Part shown: piece by piece, positions 34,093 to 41,313 of the stretch
How the letters are laid out: each line of letters opens with the position of its first letter
How positions within the stretch are numbered: position 1 is the stretch's first letter
Assembly: GCA_002787635.1 (NCBI GenBank)
Contig: PCXK01000029.1
Span: 1 to 41,313 of the forward strand
Length of the DNA: 41,313 bases
Source of the DNA: Alphaproteobacteria bacterium CG11_big_fil_rev_8_21_14_0_20_39_49
GTDB taxonomy: Bacteria > Pseudomonadota > Alphaproteobacteria > Rickettsiales > UBA6187
Direction: 5' to 3'
Position numbers and translations under genes: made by a program
The notes under the pieces: generated by a model
Seen by the model: the letters and a program-made list of their open reading frames with translations, nothing else
Database searches by the model: none
Told to the model about the DNA's origin: nothing

Positions 34093-35910
34093 ATGTGCGG
34101 AATAGCAGGGCAGATACGTTTTGACGGCAAGAAGGTCGATAGCGGTTTAATTAAGAATATTACAAAAAAACTTGAGCCTCGCGGTCCTGACGATGAGGGG
34201 TATTTTGAGTATAAAAATATGGGGTTCGGTCACAGAAGACTGAAAGTTATGGATATAACCGATGAGTCTAGCCAGCCTATGATAGATACCGAACTTAATA
34301 TGGTTCTAGTGTTTAACGGTGCTATATATAACTACCCCGAACTTAGGACGCAACTAGAAGCAAAAGGCTATAATTTCAGGTCATCTCACGGTGATACCGA
34401 AGTGATAATAAAAGCTTACCATGCATGGGGGAAAGAATGCGTTAAAAAATTTAACGGCATGTTCGCCTTTTGTATATTCAATATGGATACAGGCGAGACT
34501 TTTATAGCACGTGACCGTTTAGGCATTAAACCTTTTTATTATAACAGTACCGATAACTGCTTTACATTTGCTTCCACTTTGCCTGCCCTTCTTGCAAAAG
34601 GCGGTGTTGATACTTCTATAAATCCTGAAGCACTTAATTATTACATGACGTTCCATGCGGTAGTACCTGCACCGCATACTATAATAAACGGCGTAAAAAA
34701 ACTCCCACCTGCTACGACAATGACCATATCACCAGACGGTATTATGCATAGGGAAGTTTACTGGAAGCTAAACTTCATCAGAAACGCCGAAGAGGAAAAA
34801 TTCGACAAAGAAACATGGGAACAAAAATTACATGACGAGCTTATGGCATCGGTAAAGCGTAGGCTGATAGCAGATGTTCCGGTGGGTGTATTACTATCTG
34901 GCGGTCTGGATTCCTCTTTAATTGTAGGACTACTTGAAAAAGCCGGACAAAAACATATTGAAACTTTTTCCGTAGGTTTTGAATCCACTAAGGAAGAAGA
35001 GGGTAATGAATTTAAATACTCTGACATAATTGCCTCTGAGTTTTCAACAAAGCACCATAAGATACATGCAAAAAATGATACGGTTATTCGTAACCTGCAA
35101 CATTGCGTAGAATCAATGTCAGAGCCTATGGTAAGCCATGATGTAATAGGTTTTTACCTATTATCGCAGGAAGTATCAAAACATGTTAAGGTCGTACAGA
35201 GCGGACAGGGAGCCGATGAAGTTTTTGCAGGATATCACTGGTATCCGCCTATGCTTGATACACAGCCCGAAAATGCAGCCTCACAATACGGGAAGGTGTT
35301 TTTTGACCGTGATTTTACCGAATATTCAAAAGCCGTCAATCCCGACCTTGTAAGTGAAGATTTTGCATCTTCGTTCATTGAACAGCATTTTTCAGCATCA
35401 GGAGCAAAAACAGCTATTGATAAGACGCTAAGACTAGATAGCAACATCATGCTGGTTGATGACCCTGTAAAAAGAGTTGATAACATGACTATGGCATGGG
35501 GATTAGAAGCAAGGGTTCCGTTTCTTGACCACCGGTTGGTAGAACTTGCCGCTAAGATACCGCCTGAGTTAAAAGTAAAAGGTGACGGAAAATATATTTT
35601 AAAAGAAGTGGCAAGAAAAATTATCCCGACTGAAGTGATAGACAGACCGAAGGGTTACTTCCCCGTACCTACATTAAAATATTTAGACGGTGAATATATG
35701 GAAATGGTAAAGGGCATAATAAATAACAAAAATGCACGAAACAGAGGGATATTCCAAAAGGGATATATAGATATGCTTTTTAAAAATCCTAAAGAACATA
35801 TAACTCCGCTTCAGGGTTCAAAATTGTGGCAGATAGCCCTTCTTGAATTTTGGTTGCAAACCCATATTGACGGAATAAAAAATGAAAAACAAAACAGTGA
35901 AGCCGCTTAA
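34093..35910 (+). CDS. asnO: N-acetylglutaminylglutamine amidotransferase (AsnB-like)
   Basis: It probably amidates N-acetylglutaminylglutamine to the neutral osmoprotectant NAGGN. The 605-residue protein has a class II glutaminase domain (1-210) with catalytic Cys2 (MCGIAG), RGPDDEG, and FNGAIYNY, then an ATP-pyrophosphatase domain with the PP-loop SGGLDSSL, GQGADEVFAGY and EARVPFLDHRLVE. These are asparagine-synthetase B features; the assignment to NAGGN rests on the next two genes, which are the other two members of the known cluster. The gene overlaps the synthetase gene by 29 nt, a sign of tight coupling. It has a candidate promoter and dyad just upstream. Confidence 0.88.
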   Translation: MCGIAGQIRFDGKKVDSGLIKNITKKLEPRGPDDEGYFEYKNMGFGHRRLKVMDITDESSQPMIDTELNMVLVFNGAIYNYPELRTQLEAKGYNFRSSHGDTEVIIKAYHAWGKECVKKFNGMFAFCIFNMDTGETFIARDRLGIKPFYYNSTDNCFTFASTLPALLAKGGVDTSINPEALNYYMTFHAVVPAPHTIINGVKKLPPATTMTISPDGIMHREVYWKLNFIRNAEEEKFDKETWEQKLHDELMASVKRRLIADVPVGVLLSGGLDSSLIVGLLEKAGQKHIETFSVGFESTKEEEGNEFKYSDIIASEFSTKHHKIHAKNDTVIRNLQHCVESMSEPMVSHDVIGFYLLSQEVSKHVKVVQSGQGADEVFAGYHWYPPMLDTQPENAASQYGKVFFDRDFTEYSKAVNPDLVSEDFASSFIEQHFSASGAKTAIDKTLRLDSNIMLVDDPVKRVDNMTMAWGLEARVPFLDHRLVELAAKIPPELKVKGDGKYILKEVARKIIPTEVIDRPKGYFPVPTLKYLDGEYMEMVKGIINNKNARNRGIFQKGYIDMLFKNPKEHITPLQGSKLWQIALLEFWLQTHIDGIKNEKQNSEAA

Positions 35911-37624
35911 CCCTCTTGAATCGCCATCTTTAAAAAACTGGGGAGAGCCTTTAGAGGGCAAAAAGCATAATATAAAAGCCAATGATGTAGTGGTTGATTG
36001 TGGCTGGGGACGGCTGATATTCGGTCATACATTTTCAGATAATACGTCTATTGCCAATGTCCTCAAAGATGAAAAGGACGGAAAACGTGATTTGGCGATA
36101 TATTTACGTGACCCACATGTAGTTCTGGCAAAAGCACCGCAGCAGCTTTTTCTCGACCCCTCTCATACATACCGCCTTAGACTGAAAAACAGTAATTACG
36201 GTAACTATTCTAACAGTTCCTTTTCTATCAAGGAAATATCGGGCGAACAGGAGATTGAACAGGTTAACACTATTTATATCAAAAGAAAGATGGTTCCGCT
36301 AAACAAGGATATCGTCCTTGATAATACTGACGCTCTGACATTTTTAGTAGCTATCGATAACAAAACCGGTGATGTTATCGGAACTATGATGGGCGTTGAC
36401 CATGCAGACGCTTTTAGCGATCCTGAAAACGGCGTTAGCCTATGGTCGCTTGCGGTTGATTCCCAAACCACTCATTCAGGTGTAGGGATATCCATAGTAA
36501 AATATTTTGCCGATTATTATAAAAACAAAGGGCGTAGCTTTGTTGATGTGTCCGTACTCCATGATAATGAGCAGGCGATATCATTATACGAGAAACTCGG
36601 CTTTGAAAGAGTTCCGGTTTTCTGCATCAAGAATAAGAATGCCATCAATGAAAGCCTGTTTATAGCTCCCGAACATAATAAAGGCTTCAACCCTTATGCC
36701 AAGATTATAGTTGATGAGGCAAGAAAGCGTGGAATAGAAGTTGAATCGCTTGATGCCAAAAACGGTTTTTTCAGGTTAAAATATGGCGGTCGTATTATTG
36801 CGTGCCGTGAATCGCTGACAGAACTAACCTCCTCCATTGCCATGACCCGCTGTGCTGAAAAGGATATAACCAACAAACTGCTTAAAAATGCCGGACTTAA
36901 TGTTCCCGAACAGATTATTGCGGATAACAAAACCGAAGAACAAAATTTTCTGGAAAAGCATGAGCGGATAGTTGTAAAGCCTGCAAACGGTGAACAGGGA
37001 GCTGGAATAACCCTACCCGTTACCAATCCTTCGGATATGGAAAAAGCGATAAAAAAAGCAGGAGGTATATATAACAAGGTCATTTTAGAACAGTTGGTCG
37101 GCGGCAAAGACTTACGTATAATTGTTATCGGCTTTGAAGTGGTAGCGGCAGCTATCAGGAAACCGCCACAAATTATCGGCAACGGTGAAAGTACGATAAA
37201 AGAACTTGTAAAAAAACTCAGCCGCAGACGTGAGAACGCAACACAAGGTGAAAGCACCGTACCACTTGATAAAGAGACAACACGTTGTGTTAACTTACAA
37301 GGATATGCGATGAATGATATTTTACATAAAGGGGAAACTATATTTGTAAGGAACACCGCTAACCTGCATACGGGAGGCACTATCCATGATGTTACCGACC
37401 ATCTTCACCCCGAACTTATAACGGCGGCAAAAATGGCAGCTCATGCTTTAGACATACCGGTTGTAGGTCTGGATTTCATGGTAAACGAAGTTAACAAACC
37501 GGACTATTATATAATAGAAGCAAATGAAAGACCCGGACTGGCAAATCATGAACCGCAGCCTACCGCTGAAAGATTCATCGACCTGTTATTCCCCAATAGT
37601 ATTAAGCCGATAATAACGCCTTAA
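35882..37624 (+). CDS. ngg: N-acetylglutaminylglutamine synthetase (GNAT plus ATP-grasp)
   Basis: It should acetylate and join two glutamines into N-acetylglutaminylglutamine, the precursor of NAGGN. The 580 residues comprise an N-terminal region (1-110), a GNAT acetyltransferase domain (about 115-250) with SLWSLAVDSQTTHSGVGISIV and a late NEQAISLYEKLGFERV, and an ATP-grasp ligase domain (about 300-575) with VVKPANGEQGAGI, ILEQLVGGKDLRIIVIG and YIIEANERPGLANHEPQ. This three-part layout is specific to the NAGGN system. It overlaps asnO by 29 nt and precedes the M42 peptidase by 34 nt. Confidence 0.9.
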   Translation: MKNKTVKPLNPLESPSLKNWGEPLEGKKHNIKANDVVVDCGWGRLIFGHTFSDNTSIANVLKDEKDGKRDLAIYLRDPHVVLAKAPQQLFLDPSHTYRLRLKNSNYGNYSNSSFSIKEISGEQEIEQVNTIYIKRKMVPLNKDIVLDNTDALTFLVAIDNKTGDVIGTMMGVDHADAFSDPENGVSLWSLAVDSQTTHSGVGISIVKYFADYYKNKGRSFVDVSVLHDNEQAISLYEKLGFERVPVFCIKNKNAINESLFIAPEHNKGFNPYAKIIVDEARKRGIEVESLDAKNGFFRLKYGGRIIACRESLTELTSSIAMTRCAEKDITNKLLKNAGLNVPEQIIADNKTEEQNFLEKHERIVVKPANGEQGAGITLPVTNPSDMEKAIKKAGGIYNKVILEQLVGGKDLRIIVIGFEVVAAAIRKPPQIIGNGESTIKELVKKLSRRRENATQGESTVPLDKETTRCVNLQGYAMNDILHKGETIFVRNTANLHTGGTIHDVTDHLHPELITAAKMAAHALDIPVVGLDFMVNEVNKPDYYIIEANERPGLANHEPQPTAERFIDLLFPNSIKPIITP

Positions 37625-37658
37625 CGATTAATAAATAAAATACAAATATAATTACAAA

Positions 37659-38765
37659 ATGAAAAAAATACCAATTGATAAAGATTACATTACCGACACA
37701 CTGGTTAAAATGCTTAAAATTCCAAGTCCGACAGGCTTCACCGACGAGATAGTCCATTTTGTCGGAGGGCAGCTAGATAATATCGGAGTGCCGTTTGAAC
37801 TTACCCGACGTGGAGCGATAAGGGCTAATTTAGAAGGGAAGAAAAGATCACCTGACAGGGCTATAGTATGTCACTTAGATACGCTTGGAGCAATGGTCAA
37901 GGGTCTGAAAAGCAACGGAAGGTTAGAGATTACAAGAATAGGTCACTGGTGTGCAAGGGTGGCAGAAGGGGCAAGGGTAACATTATTTACCGACAACAAC
38001 CGATACAGGGGAACAATATTACCGCTAAAAGCATCAGGTCATACTTTTGCCGATGAAATAGATAAACAGCCGTCCGGCTGGGAATATATCGAACTCCGCC
38101 TTGATGAAAAATGCCATAATAAGGAAGATTTGCAGGCACTGGGTATCAATGTGGGCGACTATATAGCAATAGATACTAACACCGAAATAACCGAAAACGG
38201 CTTTATCAATTCAAGGCATCTTGATAACAAAGCAGGTGTTGCCGTTCAACTGGCAACTATAAAAGCTATAATTGATTCAGGCGTTACCATACCTGTTGAC
38301 TGCCACCCGTTATTTACCATATCAGAAGAAGAAGGTTCGGGGGCATCTTCAATATTGCATGGCGATGTTGCTTCAATGGTCACGATTGACAATTCAACAG
38401 TCGCTCCGGGGCAAAATTCTTCGGAATACGGAGTAACAATTGCAATGCGTGATATGTCGGGTGTTTTTGATTATCACCTGACCCACAAGCTTATAGAATT
38501 ATGCCAAAAAAATAAGATAGAACATTCCCGTGACGTATTTAAATATTACCGCTCCGACTCGGCTTCCGCCATTGAATCGGGCAATGATATCAGAACGGCT
38601 CTTGTATGTTTTGCACTTGATGCATCTCATGCGTGGGAACGGACACATATTGATTCATTAATGGCGTTGACAGAACTTTTAACATTATATATTCAAAGCC
38701 CTACAGATCTTGTTCGCGATAAAGATGAATTAGGTTCACTCAAAGGATTTACGCATCAGGGGTGA
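37659..38765 (+). CDS. NAGGN-system M42 family metallopeptidase
   Basis: M42 peptidases are two-metal aminopeptidases. The member of the NAGGN cluster may recycle or process the osmolyte; its exact role is not known to me. The 368-residue protein has the metal-binding motifs in order: His in CHLDTLGAMV, Asp in SRHLDNKAGVAV, the catalytic Glu pair in SEEEGSGA, Asp in MVTIDNSTV, and a late His in DASHAWERTH. The protein starts with LVKMLKIPSPTG, typical of the family. It completes the three-gene operon with a 34-nt gap after the synthetase. Downstream lie repeats only. Confidence 0.88.
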   Translation: MKKIPIDKDYITDTLVKMLKIPSPTGFTDEIVHFVGGQLDNIGVPFELTRRGAIRANLEGKKRSPDRAIVCHLDTLGAMVKGLKSNGRLEITRIGHWCARVAEGARVTLFTDNNRYRGTILPLKASGHTFADEIDKQPSGWEYIELRLDEKCHNKEDLQALGINVGDYIAIDTNTEITENGFINSRHLDNKAGVAVQLATIKAIIDSGVTIPVDCHPLFTISEEEGSGASSILHGDVASMVTIDNSTVAPGQNSSEYGVTIAMRDMSGVFDYHLTHKLIELCQKNKIEHSRDVFKYYRSDSASAIESGNDIRTALVCFALDASHAWERTHIDSLMALTELLTLYIQSPTDLVRDKDELGSLKGFTHQG

Positions 38766-38852
38766 ATTATAGGTAAACTACCTCGCAGCAAGCTACGGGG
38801 CATATAGTTTAGTTGCAAGTAGCGAGTTGCAAGTGATGTCTGACTTAAGATG

Positions 38853-38913
38853 CAACTTGCAACTTAAATTATACGAAGCAAGCTTCGAGGAATTAAACCT
38901 GAAAGAGATTAAA
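38853..38913 (+). repeat. Left arm of a 61-bp inverted repeat
   Basis: Positions 38853-38913 are the reverse complement of 41143-41203 with 59 of 61 matches; the first 34 nt are exact. The arms enclose the MarR and hydrolase genes. Tandem variants of TTGCAAGT also lie just to the left (38811-38833). Confidence 0.75.
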
Positions 38914-39118
38914 TTTGAATTTAATATAAGTATATTTGTCATTCCACGAATTTGTTTAGTAAAACAAATTATAGTGGAATCCACTTTTAAAAAAGTTAGG
39001 AAACTTTTTTAAATATTGAAAAGTTTTCCTAAACTTTTCAAATTGGATCCCATGATAAAAAATTTTACTAAATTTTTTTCATAGGATGACACCGAGAGGT
39101 AAATTAAATTCAAATTTA
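38910..39118. repeat. About 210-bp composite palindromic element
   Basis: A 16-bp terminal inverted repeat (38910-38925 against 39103-39118) encloses two palindromic units facing each other: GTCATTCCACGAATTTG... (38938-38983) and its inverted relative ending ...TAGGATGAC (39045-39090). Between them AGTTAGGAAACTTTT faces AAAGTTTTCCTAAACTTTT. No gene is seen in 38766-39161 beyond these repeats. Confidence 0.6.
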
Positions 39119-39161
39119 CTATAATCCCTGTGTTGACGAGAGGTTAAAAATTTATTTCGGT

Positions 39162-39662
39162 ATGAATATGAATAGCTCTATGTGTGAAGAAGATAGATAT
39201 GGTATCAGGATATTGCAGGGTTTACGCAAGATAATGCGTTCGGTTGACATACATTCACGACAGCTTAACACGCAATATGAGATAACCGCACCGCAGCTTA
39301 TAGTTATGCTTGACCTAATGGAAAAGGGTTCTCAAACCATAGCATCAATTGCAAAAAATATATATTTAAGCCCAAGTACGCTTGTCGGTATAATCGACAG
39401 ACTGGAAGCCAAAAATTTCGTACAAAGGGAACGCAGCGAGAATGACCGAAGGCAGGTTCTGGTATCTATCACCAAAGACGGACGCAACTTCTGTAAGAAA
39501 GCCCCCTCCCCTTTACAGGCTACATTGGCAAAATCATTTAGTAGCCTTGAAAGAAAGGAACAGGAAACAATATGCAAATCCCTTGAGCGTATTGTAGAAT
39601 TGATGGATGTTGACGCAATTGATGCAGCCCCGATATTGCAATCGGGAGATATAAACAGCTAA
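39162..39662 (+). CDS. MarR family transcriptional regulator
   Basis: The 166-residue protein has the MarR fold: an N-terminal dimerisation helix, then a winged helix (about 45-115) with TIASIAKNIYLSPSTLVGIIDRLEAKNFVQRERSENDRRQVLVSITKDG, whose D-R-R wing motif is diagnostic, and a C-terminal helix pair. It should bind a palindromic operator as a dimer, usually as a ligand-responsive repressor. It follows the NAGGN operon after a repeat-rich gap of about 400 bp; a regulatory link with that operon is plausible and known in other genomes as far as I recall, but is not shown here. The start may be the first or second ATG (39162 or 39168). Confidence 0.88.
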   Translation: MNMNSSMCEEDRYGIRILQGLRKIMRSVDIHSRQLNTQYEITAPQLIVMLDLMEKGSQTIASIAKNIYLSPSTLVGIIDRLEAKNFVQRERSENDRRQVLVSITKDGRNFCKKAPSPLQATLAKSFSSLERKEQETICKSLERIVELMDVDAIDAAPILQSGDINS

Positions 39663-39731
39663 GACTAACACCCGTCATATTATGGCTTGACCGTATTATC
39701 CAAGATACATAAAATTTCGGAATTGTACGTT

Positions 39732-39870
39732 TATAGTGTTTCTAATTTTTAATGATAATGTCATCCCCCGAATTTGCGAAGCAAATTATAGAGGGATCTG
39801 TTTTAACTGACAGAAGATCCCCGCACGGAGGCGGGGATGACAACTATCAATAAATTTTGGAAATACTATA
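39732..39870. repeat. 139-bp element with TATAGT terminal inverted repeats
   Basis: TATAGTGTTTC at the left is mirrored by GGAAATACTATA at the right. Inside are two inverted palindromic units: GTCATCCCCCGAATTTGCG...GGGATCT (39760-39798) and AGATCCCCGCACGGAGGCGGGGATGAC (39815-39841). A further relative pair follows at 39881-39950. No gene is seen in 39663-40057. Confidence 0.6.
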
Positions 39871-39880
39871 ATGGTTTATT

Positions 39881-39950
39881 TGTCGCCGATGAACTTGTTT
39901 CAGGGTCTTTTCAAGGTAAAATGAGATGCTGAAACGAGTTCAGCATGACA
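39881..39950. repeat. Pair of TGTCATGCTGAACT-type palindromic units
   Basis: TGTCGCCGATGAACTTGTTTCAGGGTCT (39881-39908) faces AGATGCTGAAACGAGTTCAGCATGACA (39924-39950). The two are inverted relatives and match the pair inside 33872-34017. Confidence 0.5.
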
Positions 39951-40024
39951 AAATCTATGTTTATTGAATGCTCTCTAGCCAATAAATGCTTTTATACTTG
40001 CAAAATAAATCAATTCATTAAAAT

Positions 40025-40059
40025 ATATTCGTTATTATAACTGAAAGTAGAACGAATAT
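40025..40059 (+). promoter_or_regulatory. Hairpin covering the hydrolase start codon
   Basis: ATATTCGTT (40025-40033) and AACGAATAT (40051-40059) are perfect 9-nt complements with a 17-nt loop. The right arm overlaps the ATG at 40058, so an RNA hairpin would hide the start codon. It could also be a DNA operator. Confidence 0.35.
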
Positions 40060-41122
40060 GAAAACCGCAAAAGACAACACCCCTCTTCTTTTTCTAAAAA
40101 GCAGAAACAGTAAGAATGATGATAATACATCTTTTTACGATGGTGCGATAGCCGGTGCGTTACTGGCTACCGGAGCATTTTTATTCGGCAGGGCAATGCT
40201 CACAGGATACCTTGAAAGCAACCTGTTCAACCCAACGGATAAGAACCACAAGCCCTTAGAATCTCCTGATAAGTACGGTCTTGAAGGTGAAGCAAAAAAA
40301 CTTGATACAAAAGACGGCGATACTATTGAAATATGGCATCTAAAAGGTAAAAAAGACAAACCTACCGTTGTTTTCCAACATGGCAATACGGGCAACCTGT
40401 CTTATGTAAGCCTTGACCCGAAACATCAGGAGGAAAATACCGCATTTCGTATTCAATACCTAAGAAAATTACAGGAACAGGGCATAGAGACTATTGCAGT
40501 TAGCTCACGTGGCTTCGGTAACAGCACAGGCAAGCCTTCAGAAGATAACTTCAAGCGTGATGCGGTTGCGGTTGCCGATTATCTGGAGGCACAAAATATC
40601 AAGCCTGAAAACACAATAATAACAGGGGAATCACTGGGAACATCCACCGCTACGATATTAGCTGAGGAAATGACATCACGCAGCAAGCCGCCTGCCGGAC
40701 TTACCCTTATAGCCCCTTTTTCTTCCATGCGTAGTTTGATATTAGAAAAATCGGCAGCACCTGCTTTTTTGATAGACATGGTGCTTAATCACCCTCTGGA
40801 CACTAACAAAAGGCTGGAACATATTGCAAGTGCCGCACGCTCAAACAATAAGCCTTTACCCCATCTTCTGGTAGTAAGCCCTAGTGAAGATAAAATAATA
40901 CACCCAAGCCATGGCGATACACTGACGGCAACCGCAAATAAACATGATATTCCACACACTCGTCAGTATCAGAAAGCATCACACGTCAACTGGGACGCAA
41001 GTGAAGTAATAGATGCAACGCTTAAAATATATAATGAACGTCCAAAAGAACCGTTATATTCTAACGGCTGGGGCGACCGCATAACAAAAAAAGATATACC
41101 GCCACTGACTAACATACGATAG
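40058..41122 (+). CDS. Alpha/beta hydrolase, membrane-anchored
   Basis: The 354-residue protein has a possible N-terminal membrane segment (about 29-47, GAIAGALLATGAFLFGRAML) and a serine hydrolase domain resembling the ABHD12/13 group: QHGNTGNLS oxyanion-loop region, SSRGFGNSTG, the nucleophile elbow G-E-S-L-G (Ser about 190), LIAPFSSM, the acid in VSPSEDKIIH and the catalytic His in KASHVNW. The substrate is unknown, possibly a lipid or peptide ester. It stands alone in transcription with repeats on both sides, and a hairpin overlaps its start codon. Confidence 0.82.
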   Translation: MKTAKDNTPLLFLKSRNSKNDDNTSFYDGAIAGALLATGAFLFGRAMLTGYLESNLFNPTDKNHKPLESPDKYGLEGEAKKLDTKDGDTIEIWHLKGKKDKPTVVFQHGNTGNLSYVSLDPKHQEENTAFRIQYLRKLQEQGIETIAVSSRGFGNSTGKPSEDNFKRDAVAVADYLEAQNIKPENTIITGESLGTSTATILAEEMTSRSKPPAGLTLIAPFSSMRSLILEKSAAPAFLIDMVLNHPLDTNKRLEHIASAARSNNKPLPHLLVVSPSEDKIIHPSHGDTLTATANKHDIPHTRQYQKASHVNWDASEVIDATLKIYNERPKEPLYSNGWGDRITKKDIPPLTNIR

Positions 41123-41142
41123 TATGTACACTATAAATGCTT

Positions 41143-41203
41143 TTTAATCTCTTTCAGTTTTAATTCCTAGAAGCTTGCTTCGTATAATTTAAGTTGCAAG
41201 TTG
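41143..41203 (-). repeat. Right arm of the 61-bp inverted repeat
   Basis: It is the reverse complement of 38853-38913 (59 of 61). It starts 20 nt after the hydrolase stop codon. TTGTAAGTTGTAAGTTAAG continues to its right as short tandem variants. Confidence 0.75.
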
Positions 41204-41234
41204 TAAGTTGTAAGTTAAGACCTCTGCATAATAC

Positions 41235-41313
41235 GTCATCGCCTGAATTTGTGAAACAAATTATAGGGCGATCTGGTGAGATTACCCTATAATTGCCTTT
41301 GGCAATTCGGGTA
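41235..41313. repeat. Two palindromic units, cut by the window end
   Basis: The first unit runs GTCATCGCCTGAATTTGTG...GGGCGATCT (41235-41274). The second is inverted and begins GGTGAGATTACCC; it ends at the window edge with CGGGTA, so ATGAC is expected next. Positions 41272-41307 are an exact reverse complement of 9319-9354. Confidence 0.65.

Noticed and set aside
36274-37380. Minus-strand open frames within the NAGGN synthetase gene
   Set aside because: They are antisense shadows; the plus-strand protein has full domain matches.
38827-39012. Short plus-strand open frame in the repeat region
   Set aside because: It lies wholly within inverted repeats and palindromic units and is explained by them.

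Overview
The window looks like chromosomal DNA of an AT-rich alphaproteobacterium that probably lives in or on a eukaryotic, perhaps protist, host. This is inference from gene content: RNase D, a MoeB-type E1 enzyme, a MaoC-Pta fusion, a FixL-like PAS kinase behind a perfect CtrA-type box (TTAA-N7-TTAAC), the NAGGN osmolyte operon, palindromic intergenic repeats of the kind common in Rickettsiales-like genomes, and several proteins that look host-directed. No rRNA, intact tRNA, CRISPR array, transposase or integrase is visible.

Region by region. 1-1853 is the AT-richer end of a probable integrated element: two small lipoprotein genes, ending at a 3' fragment of tRNA-Pro(UGG) that looks like an attachment site. 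1934-14152 is mostly housekeeping: an orphan gene, RNase D, a small conserved-looking gene, the ABC-F ATPase Uup, a secreted 11-residue-repeat protein, MoeB/ThiF, an unusual 580-residue isocitrate dehydrogenase with a duplicated small domain, a SulP-Usp transporter pair, TrkH and FolE. 14351-23745 mixes metabolism (YihY, an aldehyde dehydrogenase, MaoC-Pta) with candidate host-interaction proteins: a secreted protein, an indoleamine 2,3-dioxygenase homologue ending in a CaaX-like tail, a disordered protein carrying a domain that resembles the diatom family DUF6824 plus NLS-like clusters, and an ankyrin-like protein.

24118-28720 is a three-gene exopolysaccharide system: a processive family 2 glycosyltransferase, a deacetylase/glycoside hydrolase fused through a membrane helix to a predicted cytoplasmic winged helix and zinc ribbon, and an outer-membrane barrel. 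It is preceded by a structured leader and a dyad. 29159-33868 is a four-gene phosphorelay (PAS kinase, single-domain regulator, sensorless kinase, REC-HK-REC-REC hybrid). 34093-38765 is the operon for the osmoprotectant N-acetylglutaminylglutamine amide (amidotransferase, GNAT/ATP-grasp synthetase, M42 peptidase). A MarR regulator and an alpha/beta hydrolase follow, between the arms of a 61-bp inverted repeat.

The genes suggest a cell that senses its surroundings (phosphorelay, candidate CtrA input), builds a surface polysaccharide, handles osmotic stress (TrkH, NAGGN) and may act on its host (dioxygenase, DUF6824-like and ankyrin proteins). The most novel items are the CaaX-tailed dioxygenase, the deacetylase-to-winged-helix fusion, the duplicated-domain isocitrate dehydrogenase and the DUF6824-like domain in a bacterium. 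All homology calls come from reading the sequence by eye; no database search was run.
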